From CAZGVW01 sp964529265 (lineage in GTDB: Bacteria; Planctomycetota; Phycisphaerae; Phycisphaerales; UBA1924): a stretch of DNA of 49,060 bases. Position 1 is the first letter of the stretch. Every line of letters begins with the position of its first letter. The notes beneath the pieces were generated by a model. That model worked only from the letters and a program-made list of their open reading frames with translations. It did no database searches and was not told the DNA's origin. The DNA lies in the NCBI GenBank assembly GCA_964529265.1, contig CAZGVW010000234.1, positions 1 through 49,060 on the forward strand, read 5' to 3'. The position numbers and the translations under genes are program-made. Positions 1 through 6,943 of this stretch are shown piece after piece.

Positions 1-1366
1 AGATCACGCCGGCCTTGCGGTTGGAGGAGGCCTCGCCGGCCTCCAGTAGATCGATGATGTCGGTGAGCATGTCGCCCAGGAAGAAGGAAATGATTGCCGG
101 CGGCGCTTCGTTCGCGCCCAGGCGGTGATCGTTGCTCGCGGAGGCGATGGCGGCGCGGAGCAGGTCGGCGTGGAGGTCAACCGCGCGGATGACGGCGCAC
201 AGGAACACGAGGAACGTCATGTTCGTGTGCGTTTCCTCCTGCGGATCGAGCAGATTCACGCCGGTATCGGTCGCGATGGACCAGTTGTTGTGCTTTCCGG
301 AGCCGTTGACGCCGGCAAAGGGTTTTTCGTGCAGAATTGCCGCGAGGCCGAAGCGGCCGGCGATGCGCTCGATCTTCTCCATCACGAGCATCTGGTGATC
401 GGTCGCGATGTTCGCGGTTTCGTAGAGCGGTGCGATCTCGAACTGTCCGGGCGCGACCTCGTTGTGGCGCGTGCGCACGGGGATGCCGAGGGCATACAGC
501 TCCGAATCCAGTTCGGCCATGAAGGCGAGCACGCGTGGAGGGATGGAGCCGAAGTAGTGATCCTCGAGCTGCTGATCCTTGGGGGGCTTGGCGCCGAAGA
601 GCGTGCGGCCGGTGATGGTGAGATCGGGGCGCTCCAGGAAGAAGCGGCGATCGATCAGGAAATACTCCTGCTCAGGGCCGAGCGTCGTGTAGACGCGCGA
701 GACGCCTTCATCCTCGCCCAGAAGGCGCAGGATGCGCATGGCCTGCTCCGAAAGCGCATCCATGGAGCGGAGGAGCGGCGTTTTCATGTCGAGTGCTTCG
801 CCGGTCCACGAGACGAACGCGGTGGGGATGCAAAGCGTGACGTTGTTGGGTCCGCGGTTGAGGAAGACGGGGCTGGTGGGATCCCACGCGGTGTAGCCGC
901 GGGCCTCGAAGGTGGCGCGCATGCCGCCTGAGGGGAAACTGGAGGCATCGGGCTCGCCCTGGACGAGTTGCGCGCCGGAAAACTCGAGGACGGCGCCGCC
1001 GGCGCCATCGGGGGTGATGAACGAATCGTGCTTTTCGGCGGTGAGTCCGGTGAGGGGCTGGAACCAGTGGGTGTAGTGGGTCGCGCCGTTCTCGATGGCC
1101 CAATCCTTCATCGCGTTGGCGACGGTGTCGGCGATGGAGGGATCGAGCGGATCGCCGCGCCTGATGGTGCGCTGGACGGCCTGGAAGACCTCCTTGGGGA
1201 GGCGCTGACGCATGATGCGTTCGGAGAAGACATCACGTCCGAAGGTCTCCTCCATTCGGGTCATTTTGGCGCCTCCGGACTGGGTGTTCTCGCGCCAGGA
1301 ACTGATCTCGGCCATGGCGGCGTGGCGGCGGTTCGAGGCTGTCTTGACCGAGCCATTGGTGGTCAT
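1..1366 (-). CDS. glnN: Glutamine synthetase type III (GlnN), N-terminal 455 residues, cut by window edge
   Basis: Catalyses ATP-dependent condensation of ammonia and glutamate to glutamine in the cytoplasm. The reading frame is open to the left edge, so only the N-terminal 455 residues are visible of a family that is usually about 720 long. The assignment rests on the type III hallmark segments: an early MEETFGRDVFSE stretch, a PEQEYFLIDRRFF segment bearing metal-binding glutamates, RHNEVAPGQFEIAP, and NGSGKHNNWS with the catalytic glycine/histidine loop. The start MTTNGSVKTASNRR is at 1364-1366; a GGGAG lies about 13 bases upstream. Type III enzymes are common in Bacteroidetes, cyanobacteria and planctomycetes. 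No regulatory PII or adenylylation signature can be judged because the C-terminus is missing. Confidence 0.93.
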   Translation of the reverse strand, partial: MTTNGSVKTASNRRHAAMAEISSWRENTQSGGAKMTRMEETFGRDVFSERIMRQRLPKEVFQAVQRTIRRGDPLDPSIADTVANAMKDWAIENGATHYTHWFQPLTGLTAEKHDSFITPDGAGGAVLEFSGAQLVQGEPDASSFPSGGMRATFEARGYTAWDPTSPVFLNRGPNNVTLCIPTAFVSWTGEALDMKTPLLRSMDALSEQAMRILRLLGEDEGVSRVYTTLGPEQEYFLIDRRFFLERPDLTITGRTLFGAKPPKDQQLEDHYFGSIPPRVLAFMAELDSELYALGIPVRTRHNEVAPGQFEIAPLYETANIATDHQMLVMEKIERIAGRFGLAAILHEKPFAGVNGSGKHNNWSIATDTGVNLLDPQEETHTNMTFLVFLCAVIRAVDLHADLLRAAIASASNDHRLGANEAPPAIISFFLGDMLTDIIDLLEAGEASSNRKAGVI

Positions 1367-1476
1367 TTGAGGCGGGCTCCCGGGGGTTTGTCAGGCGGCT
1401 GGACGGGGCGTGCGGATGCGCATTGTGGCGGGGGAGCCGCGGGAATCAAGGGTCGCGCGCGGATCGTGGAAAGATT

Positions 1477-1513
1477 CGCGCACAAAACCGGTCACTTCAC
1501 TCTGTAGTGACCG
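1477..1513 (-). terminator. Candidate intrinsic terminator of trpA
   Basis: Read on the minus strand, an 8-bp inverted repeat (CGGTCACT ... AGTGACCG, 9-base loop, 1489-1513) spans the trpA stop codon and is followed by GTTTTGTG. The T-run is short, so termination is only probable. The 3' arm and its flank (1477-1496) repeat, with one mismatch, a 20-base segment inside the end of trpA (1520-1539). Confidence 0.4.
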
Positions 1514-2339
1514 CCAGCGCGCGCACAAACCCGGTCACTGCGCCGGGAACGTCCCCTCCACTGGCGGCCGTCTCCTCGATCCGGCGGACGAGTGCGGAGC
1601 CGACGATGGCGGCGTCGGCCCCGGCGTCGATGACGGCGCGGACGTGGTCGGGTGTCGAGATTCCGAAGCCGACGGCGATGGGGAGATCGGTGACGGTGCG
1701 GAGTTGGGCGATGCGGGGGGCGAGGCCGGAGGTCGGAGACCCGGCTCGGAGAGCCGGGCTACCAGAGCCCCCGGAAGCGTGCTCACCCGTAATCCCTGTG
1801 CGGGCGAGGAGATAGACGAAGCCGGTGCTGGCCTTGGCGATTTTTTCGGCGCGGGCGGGGGAGGTGGTGGGCGCGACGAGGAGGGAGGCGGTCAGGCCGG
1901 CGTCGCGGACGGGGGCGAGGAGCGGTTCGGCCTCTTCGAGGGGCACATCGGGGAAAATGAAGCCATCGAAGCCGCTTTCGTTGGCGTTTTGCACGAATTG
2001 GCGCGTTCCGATGCGGTGGACGATGGAAACGCTGACCATGGCGACGAGGCCGAGGGTGACGCCCTGGGCGCGGGCCTCGGCGACGGCGCGGAAGACGCCG
2101 GGGGGCGTGACGCCGGATTCGAGCGCCAGGTGCATGGCCGCGGCGATGACGGGGCCATCGGCGATGGGATCGGAGAAAGGGATGCCGATTTCGACGATCG
2201 CGGCGCCTGCGGACTGCACAGCGGCGAGGATGCGCGGGGTTTCGGCGAGGGAGGGGCGACCGGCGCAGATAAAGGGCATGAGGGCGGCGCGGCGGTTGGA
2301 GCGGAGGGTGTGGAAGATGGTTTGGATGCGGGAGGGCAT
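1497..2339 (-). CDS. trpA: Tryptophan synthase alpha subunit, with an in-frame palindromic-repeat insertion
   Basis: Cleaves indole-3-glycerol phosphate to indole and glyceraldehyde 3-phosphate, channelling indole to TrpB. The 280-residue TIM barrel contains EIGIPFSDPIADGP (catalytic Glu and Asp), a TGITG mobile-loop motif and VGFGIS phosphate-binding strand. The start MPSRIQTIF is chosen because the frame upstream of it has no TrpA similarity. No trpB lies in the window. Between TGITG and VGFGIS the segment is about ten residues longer than in E. coli TrpA, and the extra SGSPALRAGSPTSG is encoded by a 28-base palindromic repeat also found between genes at 6820 and 11461. The catalytic residues are intact, so the gene is probably functional. 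Confidence 0.93.
   Translation of the reverse strand: MPSRIQTIFHTLRSNRRAALMPFICAGRPSLAETPRILAAVQSAGAAIVEIGIPFSDPIADGPVIAAAMHLALESGVTPPGVFRAVAEARAQGVTLGLVAMVSVSIVHRIGTRQFVQNANESGFDGFIFPDVPLEEAEPLLAPVRDAGLTASLLVAPTTSPARAEKIAKASTGFVYLLARTGITGEHASGGSGSPALRAGSPTSGLAPRIAQLRTVTDLPIAVGFGISTPDHVRAVIDAGADAAIVGSALVRRIEETAASGGDVPGAVTGFVRALAVTTE
1738..1765. repeat. Palindromic dispersed repeat, copy inside trpA
   Basis: A 28-base element with arms CCCGGCTC and GAGCCGGG around GA/GG and a CTACCAG tail. It matches intergenic copies at 6820-6850 and 11461-11488. Here it lies inside trpA and is translated in frame, with no stop created. Confidence 0.8.
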
Positions 2340-2356
2340 GCCGGGAAGACTCCCCT

Positions 2357-2375
2357 GGCCCCCACCAGCGGGGCC
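2357..2375. other. Hairpin in the trpA 5' leader
   Basis: GGCCCC and GGGGCC arms around a 7-base loop, 18 bases upstream of the trpA start, in the 153-base divergent gap to the accessory cassette. It may affect trpA expression. No leader peptide with tryptophan codons was recognised. Confidence 0.3.
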
Positions 2376-2492
2376 GAACCTACCGGGACCACCATCCGTA
2401 TCATGCTGGCGGGCAGTCTGCCGATATGCGGGCGTGTCCCCCGGTCCCCAATACGCCGGAGGGTCGGCCACGGCAAGTCTCCCTTCCCCTCT

Positions 2493-3286
2493 ATGCCTGA
2501 CGCACGCCAGTTGCCGGAGTTCGCCAAACCTCCCGTGGACGAGGTAGCGCTCTCGGTCCAGTTTGAGCCAATCAAACTCACGCTCGCTCATCTTGGAGTG
2601 CTTGCGCTTCGGTTCCGCGAGCTTGGGTACACGCGCTTCGAGCAGCACGCCCCCCTTCAGCCCGCGATCGAGCGCTTCGGGCCGCCGAAGACCAGCAGCG
2701 TCGTATTCAGCATTGGGCCGCCGGAAGTCCGCCACTGGTTGTATCTGAAGACCGTCGAAGGGTGATTCAGGTCCAGGCGGATCGCTTTATCCACAACTGG
2801 CGAAAGACGGAATCAGCGGACGAGTACCCACGATACGAGCACATACGTGACACATTCAGCACGCATCTCAACGCTTTCAGCGCGTTCACGCAGCGGGAGG
2901 GTCTCGGCGAACTCCGGCCAAATCAGACCGAGGTGACGTATGTGAATCTGGTTCGGGGCGCCTCGCGGCTTGATCAGGTGGTCGGGATCGCTGGTGCTTC
3001 GTACGCGGGTGCTTTCCTGCCCAGCGCCGAGGATGCGCGTGCCGCGACGCGATACGTGATCGAGCACAAGGGCTCGGCGGTGGGGCGATTGCTCATCGAC
3101 GCCCGAACACTTTCCGGCGGCGAGGATCCGATGATTGTCATCAACCTGACGGCAAGAGGGCAGCCCCTTGAACCGACGATTGGTGGTGTCCTTGCTTTCA
3201 TGGACCTCGGAAGGCAATGGGTCGTCCGCGGCTTTGCGGACGTTACAACCCCCGAGATGCACCGTGAGTGGGAGAGGCGGGCATGA
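2493..3286 (+). pseudogene. TIGR04255-family protein, frameshifted
   Basis: Two reading frames together match my memory of the TIGR04255 family (sporadically distributed, unknown function, about 260 residues). The first runs from ATG 2493 (MPDARQLPEFAKPPVDEVAL, typical N-terminus) to a stop at 2763. The second resumes as VSEDRRRVIQVQADRFIHNW and continues through EVTYVN to 3286. Continuity RHWF-VSEDRRR is restored if one base is added near 2740 (tggtt|gtatct), so a one-base deletion is inferred. The downstream frame could start only at an internal GTG at 2762, which would lose the N-terminal third. It overlaps the next gene by 4 bases (ATGA). Base composition appears less GC-rich than in the flanking genes, consistent with acquisition. 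The alternative is a sequencing error. Confidence 0.75.
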
Positions 3287-3798
3287 CTGGAGCCACGCTC
3301 CTTGAACGAGAGAGTGAGATCACTGCGTTCACCGCGCGCCGCGTTGAGTGGGGCGAGCCAATATCGGGTGAGGGCGCGCGGCCGCTTCCGGAGAGGCGCC
3401 CAGTGGTCACAGCGCATGTCGTAAGCCCGCAAGCGTCCGACGTGATCCATGCGGTCGTCTCACGGATCGACGAACTTCTGGCCTTGCCGGGGAACTGGGA
3501 TTCCTACGAAGCCCAGCCGATTTCCATTGCTGGGGCCATTTCGGCCGTCGGGTGGTTCGATGCGATCGCGTGTCCAGGTCTCCCCGTTCCTGCTGTCGTT
3601 CCCGGGTTCGATGGCTCCATTCAGTTTGAGTGGCACACCAGGGGAATAGACCTCGAGGTGTCGTTTCCTCCCTACGGTGCTCCGGAGTTCGCGTTCTCGG
3701 ATCACAAGGAAGGAAGAGAGAAGGAGGGCCTGCTGTTTGCCGAGCCGGACTACGGACGGTCGTTTGTGCGCACCATCGCCAGCCGCACAAGCAGGTGA
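3283..3798 (+). CDS. Hypothetical protein with LPGNWDSYEA motif, cassette gene 2
   Basis: A 171-residue soluble protein starting at ATG 3283, which overlaps the stop of the TIGR04255-like gene by 4 bases, so the two were translationally coupled. Central features are ELLALPGNWDSYEAQPIS followed by a hydrophobic helix (AGAISAVGWFDAI) and a C-terminal half rich in beta-type segments with IQFEWHTRGIDLEVSF. The NWDSY segment and the EWHTxGxDLE segment recur in small uncharacterised proteins I have seen beside TIGR04255 genes, but I know of no established function. There is no signal peptide or membrane helix. Unlike its two neighbours, this frame is intact. A partner or immunity role for the TIGR04255 protein is speculation. 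Confidence 0.7.
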   Translation: MTGATLLERESEITAFTARRVEWGEPISGEGARPLPERRPVVTAHVVSPQASDVIHAVVSRIDELLALPGNWDSYEAQPISIAGAISAVGWFDAIACPGLPVPAVVPGFDGSIQFEWHTRGIDLEVSFPPYGAPEFAFSDHKEGREKEGLLFAEPDYGRSFVRTIASRTSR

Positions 3799-3813
3799 GA
3801 TTCAGCGCAACTC

Positions 3814-4187
3814 ATGGACGACGAGACGATCGCACCGACTTGCGACCTCTTGCGGCGCATTCACCCGAAATGGGTCGTGCGCGATGACAACACGGGACAT
3901 TCGCGAATCAGTCAGCGGGGTTCAAGGATCCCAACATGTCCGTTCATGTCGGCGATGATCTTCTGCGCGAGGGCCACTCGTTCGAAGCAGTGATTGAGGG
4001 TTACCCAGAGTGGGACCTTGCGGCGGTCAAGGCGTTGACTGCCCGGGAACTCGGGCAGGCAGTGTTTCGCGATCCTGTGGCTGACCAACTCTGCCACGGC
4101 ATCGTGTCGGGAAACAAGCCGCAAAGAATCGCAAGAGCACTGGCGCAAGAAGCCAACACCAACTGGATCATCAATCGGAATCCGTGA
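3814..4187 (+). pseudogene. Hypothetical protein, cassette gene 3, frameshifted
   Basis: ATG 3814 opens MDDETIAPTCDLLRRIHPKW and VVRDDNTGHSRIS, then the frame drifts and stops at about 3990. The downstream frame supplies SAGFKDPNMSVHVGDDLL and runs to 4187, ending ARALAQEANTNWIINRNP. Joining RIS to SAGFKDP needs one extra base at about 3912 (agt|tca), so a one-base loss is inferred. The combined 124-residue sequence (HPxW/Q, SSAxFKDPxMSV, ARELGQxVxRDPV, NxAHG-like and GNK segments) resembles a recurring uncharacterised family that I recall but cannot name. The shorter frame from ATG 3936 (83 residues) could still be translated. It lies 15 bases after cassette gene 2, in the same orientation. 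Confidence 0.65.
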
Positions 4188-4211
4188 GTCAAATCATCCG
4201 CGCGCCAAACG

Positions 4212-4544
4212 CTAGTCCTTGACCCCTTTGACGCGTTCGATGTCGGTGTATTTGGAGAGGGCTGTTTCGAGATCGACGCCGGTGACGTTGGCGAGGGTGG
4301 TGAGCCAGGCGAGGACGTCGGCGAACTCTTCGGCGAGGTTGGCCTGCTGGGCGGGGGTTGGGGTTTTGCCGGGGGCGTTTTCGTGCAAAGCGGTGGCAAG
4401 TTCGCCGAGTTCCTCGACGAGCCACATGAAGGTGCCGGGCACGCCGCGGGCGGAATCGGTGGCGTGGTAGCGGGTGCGGATGAGGGCCTGGAAGTCGGCG
4501 AAGGTGAGGGGGGTTGATTGCTGTCCGGCGGGCTGAGGGGGCAT
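4212..4544 (-). CDS. MazG-like nucleotide pyrophosphohydrolase
   Basis: A 110-residue all-alpha protein. FMWLVEELGELATAL followed by LAEEFADVLAWLTTLANVTG gives the EExxE and ExxD helices that bind magnesium in the MazG/HisE/dUTPase-2 superfamily. Such enzymes hydrolyse nucleoside triphosphates to monophosphate and pyrophosphate, usually clearing damaged nucleotides. The length fits single-domain MazG-like proteins, which work as dimers or tetramers. The start MPPQPAGQQSTPLT at 4544 is chosen because residues upstream lack any family similarity. It converges with the accessory cassette (24 bases between stops) and diverges from the lipoprotein gene. The substrate cannot be told from sequence. 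Confidence 0.85.
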   Translation of the reverse strand: MPPQPAGQQSTPLTFADFQALIRTRYHATDSARGVPGTFMWLVEELGELATALHENAPGKTPTPAQQANLAEEFADVLAWLTTLANVTGVDLETALSKYTDIERVKGVKD

Positions 4545-4622
4545 GGGGCGGAGCGTAGCGTGGCGTGGGCGGGGCGGTGAATGGATGGCCGCGGAAGGCG
4601 AAACCGGGGCGTGGTTAGGGCG

Positions 4623-4628
4623 TACTAT
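4623..4628 (+). promoter_or_regulatory. Possible -10 element of the lipoprotein gene
   Basis: TACTAT precedes the GTG at 4644 by 15 bases. No convincing -35 was found. If real, translation must begin downstream of 4630, which is one reason for preferring the GTG at 4644 over the ATG at 4581. Confidence 0.25.
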
Positions 4629-4643
4629 CTTGTGGTGGATGGA

Positions 4644-6101
4644 GTGAGACGCCAAGGCGGTTGGCGGGGCGGGCTGCTGGTGGTGGCGCTGGCGGCGGGG
4701 GCGGCGTCGCTGGGGCTGACGGCGGGGTGCGCATTCGACAGGCACAGGGAGCGGCTGCGGGAGTTGCACGCGAGCGGACAGTATGAGGCGGCGCACGCGG
4801 CGCTTCTCGATGAGCAGACGGCGGAGTTGTACGAGGGCGGCGATGAGTTGCTGCTGCAACTCGACCGGGGCGCGGTGGCGCTGGCGATCGACCACGATGA
4901 CGAGGCGGTGACGGCGCTGGATGAGGCGGAGGCGCTGATGGAGCAGAGGCGGAGCGAGACGTTTCTCGAATCGCTGGGGGTGCTGCTCATCAATGATCGG
5001 CAGGGGCCGTATCTGGGCGAGCCGTACGAAGACATGTACGTGAACGTGCTCAAGATGCTGGCGCACCTGGAGGCGGGGCGGATTCAGGGTGGCGCGAGCG
5101 TGGAAGCGCGGCGGATGGCGACGAAGGCGAACACGCTGCGCGACGCGTACCTGAGGTTCGAATCGAGGACGCGGGATGAGTTTGCGGGGTCAGCCGCGGC
5201 ATCGGCGGCGGCGGGGTCGATGGAGGCGCTGCGGGGCGTGGCGGCGGTGGATTCGGAGGGTGAGTTCATCGAATCGCCGCTGGGGGTGTTCCTGACGGCG
5301 CTGACGTACATGCAGACGGGGGATCCATCGAACCAGGCGGTGGCGGCGCGGCGGCTGATGGAGGCGATTGAAGCGCAAGGGTCGCTGATCGGCCCGGTGG
5401 ATGCGGCGCCGTTCGAGGGGCTGGAAGAGATGGCGCCGGAGCGGGCGAGCGCGGTGGTGGTGGCGCTGAGCGGGCGGGGGCCGTACAAGGTCCCGTTCCG
5501 GTTGCCACCCTTGGTGATCTACCGCACGCCGGTGTACATGGAGATTCCGGTGCTGCGGTGGGAGCAGAGCGAGGTGGCCAGGGCGCGGGTGGCGGTGCGC
5601 TCGGCTGACGCGGGGGGGACGACGACGGGACCGCTCGCCCCCGGAACTTCGGTGATGGTGGAGCGCGGGAGCGAAGGGGAGGCAATCGGCGCGGACCTGC
5701 ACCTGATCGAGGACATGGCGGCGGTGGCGAATGAGAATCATCGGCGGCAGTTGCCGCTGATCTACCTGCGCACCGTGCTGCGGACGGCGGCGAAAGCGGT
5801 GGCGGCGACGTTCGCGGCGGAGGCGGTGGAGCGGAGCGCGGACAGCGATGCGGCGGGACTCGGCGTGGCGCTGGGGGGGCTGCTGCTCATGCTGGCGACG
5901 GAGCGGGCGGACCTGCGGGCGTGGGTGTTTCTGCCGGGGCACGCGCACGTGGGCGTGCTCGATCTGGAAGATGGCGCGTGGGAGGCGCGGGTGGAGTTCA
6001 TCGGGCTGGATGGGAGGCTGCTGCACGCCTCGGCGTGGAGGCGGTTCGAGGTGGGATATGGGAGGGAGATGACGACGGTGGTGGAGCACTACTGGAACTG
6101 A
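4644..6101 (+). CDS. Outer-membrane lipoprotein, COG3014-like
   Basis: A 485-residue predicted lipoprotein. From GTG 4644 the n-region VRRQGGWRGG is followed by a hydrophobic stretch and a lipobox LTAGC, so it should be lipidated and anchored in a membrane facing the periplasm. A helical, TPR-like segment follows (SGQYEAAHAAL, YEGGDELLLQLDRGAVAL, DEAVTALDEAEALM). Next comes a region with EDMYVNVLKMLAHLEAG and ARRMATKANTLRDAYL, and a C-terminal beta-rich part. The pattern agrees with COG3014, a conserved family of unknown role that often sits beside an LpoB-like gene, as here. ATG 4581 is an alternative start but would leave 36 bases for the divergent promoter region. I infer an envelope or peptidoglycan-synthesis accessory role from the neighbour only. 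Confidence 0.7.
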   Translation: MRRQGGWRGGLLVVALAAGAASLGLTAGCAFDRHRERLRELHASGQYEAAHAALLDEQTAELYEGGDELLLQLDRGAVALAIDHDDEAVTALDEAEALMEQRRSETFLESLGVLLINDRQGPYLGEPYEDMYVNVLKMLAHLEAGRIQGGASVEARRMATKANTLRDAYLRFESRTRDEFAGSAAASAAAGSMEALRGVAAVDSEGEFIESPLGVFLTALTYMQTGDPSNQAVAARRLMEAIEAQGSLIGPVDAAPFEGLEEMAPERASAVVVALSGRGPYKVPFRLPPLVIYRTPVYMEIPVLRWEQSEVARARVAVRSADAGGTTTGPLAPGTSVMVERGSEGEAIGADLHLIEDMAAVANENHRRQLPLIYLRTVLRTAAKAVAATFAAEAVERSADSDAAGLGVALGGLLLMLATERADLRAWVFLPGHAHVGVLDLEDGAWEARVEFIGLDGRLLHASAWRRFEVGYGREMTTVVEHYWN

Positions 6102-6158
6102 AGCGAAGCGGTGGCGGACGGCGCGGGCACGACGTGAGCAACGAGCATGGAGTGTGAC

Positions 6159-6776
6159 ATGATGAAGACGATGAATGGTGGAATGGCGATCGGCATGGCG
6201 GCGATGATCGCGACGGGCGCGCTCAGCGCGGGGTGCAAATCGCGGCAGGTGACGCGGGCGGACCCGACGGAGGTGGTGGACTACGACTACCGCTTCGACG
6301 AGGACGATGCGCGGATGACGGCGAACACGATGATCAACGATGCGTTGACGCGGCCGTGGATCGACCACTGGCAGACGGAACAGGGCGCGCGGCCGGTGGT
6401 GATCATCGGCACGGTGCGGAACGACACGAGCGACTACATCGACACGAAGTTGTTCACGAAGCAGATCGAGCGGGCGTGGATCAACTCGAGCCGGGTGCGG
6501 ATCGTGGCGGCGCGGGACGAGCGCGGCGAAGTGCGCGACGAGCGCCTGCAGGGGCAGGAGTGGAGCCGCCCGGAGACGGTGAAGAAGGCGGCGTTCGAGC
6601 TGGGCGCGGACTTCATGATGATCGGGCGCGTGGGGGAGAACGTGGATCTCTCGCGCGACCGGAAGCGGCGGGTGCAGTACTACCAGGTGAACCTGGAACT
6701 GGTGGACGTGGAGAGCAACGAGAAGGTGTGGATCGGGGAGCAGCAGATCGAGAAGCGGGTGCGCGACAGGCCGTAA
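6159..6776 (+). CDS. LpoB-like penicillin-binding-protein activator lipoprotein
   Basis: A 205-residue lipoprotein. The start at ATG 6159 is preceded by GGAG at a 6-base spacing; ATG 6147 is possible. A signal peptide ends in the lipobox LSAGC. The mature part has VVIIGTVRNDTSDYIDT, FTKQIERAWINSSRVRIV, AFELGADFMMIGRVGENVD and a final YYQVNLELVDVESNEKVWIG, the order of elements in the LpoB (COG3417) fold. In E. coli, LpoB activates the synthase PBP1b from the outer membrane. The upstream COG3014-like lipoprotein is 57 bases away in the same direction, so the two probably form an operon. Whether it activates a PBP in this organism is inference. Confidence 0.85.
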   Translation: MMKTMNGGMAIGMAAMIATGALSAGCKSRQVTRADPTEVVDYDYRFDEDDARMTANTMINDALTRPWIDHWQTEQGARPVVIIGTVRNDTSDYIDTKLFTKQIERAWINSSRVRIVAARDERGEVRDERLQGQEWSRPETVKKAAFELGADFMMIGRVGENVDLSRDRKRRVQYYQVNLELVDVESNEKVWIGEQQIEKRVRDRP

Positions 6777-6819
6777 GAGCGGGCGAATCGCGCAGCGAGT
6801 GCGCGGGCGCGCGGGGGCG

Positions 6820-6850
6820 GATCCCGGCTCAGGAGAGCCGGGCCCACCAG
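6820..6850. repeat. Palindromic dispersed repeat, intergenic copy B
   Basis: Arms CCCGGCTC and AGAGCCGGG with a CCCACCAG tail; it has three extra bases relative to copies A (1738) and C (11461). It lies in the 167-base gap between the LpoB-like gene and xerD and could form a strong RNA hairpin after the former. No T-run follows. Confidence 0.75.
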
Positions 6851-6943
6851 GCGTGGTTATGGGTCGCGCAACGCGTGCGCCATCGGATTGCCGATCTCGA
6901 AAGTGAGCCGGCGTGAAGGGGGCGAGCCGATAGAGCGGGTCGC

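Noticed and set aside
125..931. Plus-strand frame of 268 codons over glnN
   Set aside because: It is the antisense shadow of the type III glutamine synthetase, whose motifs are unambiguous.
1410..2765. A single 451-residue plus-strand protein spanning trpA and the cassette
   Set aside because: Only the last 90 residues (from ATG 2493) resemble a protein family; the rest is antisense of trpA.
3800..3990. Programmed frameshift in cassette gene 3
   Set aside because: There is no slippery heptamer or downstream pseudoknot in view, and gene 1 has a similar break, so decay or sequencing error is preferred.
5190..6368. 392-codon minus-strand frame over the lipoprotein gene
   Set aside because: It is His/Arg/Pro-rich antisense of the lipoprotein with no motifs.
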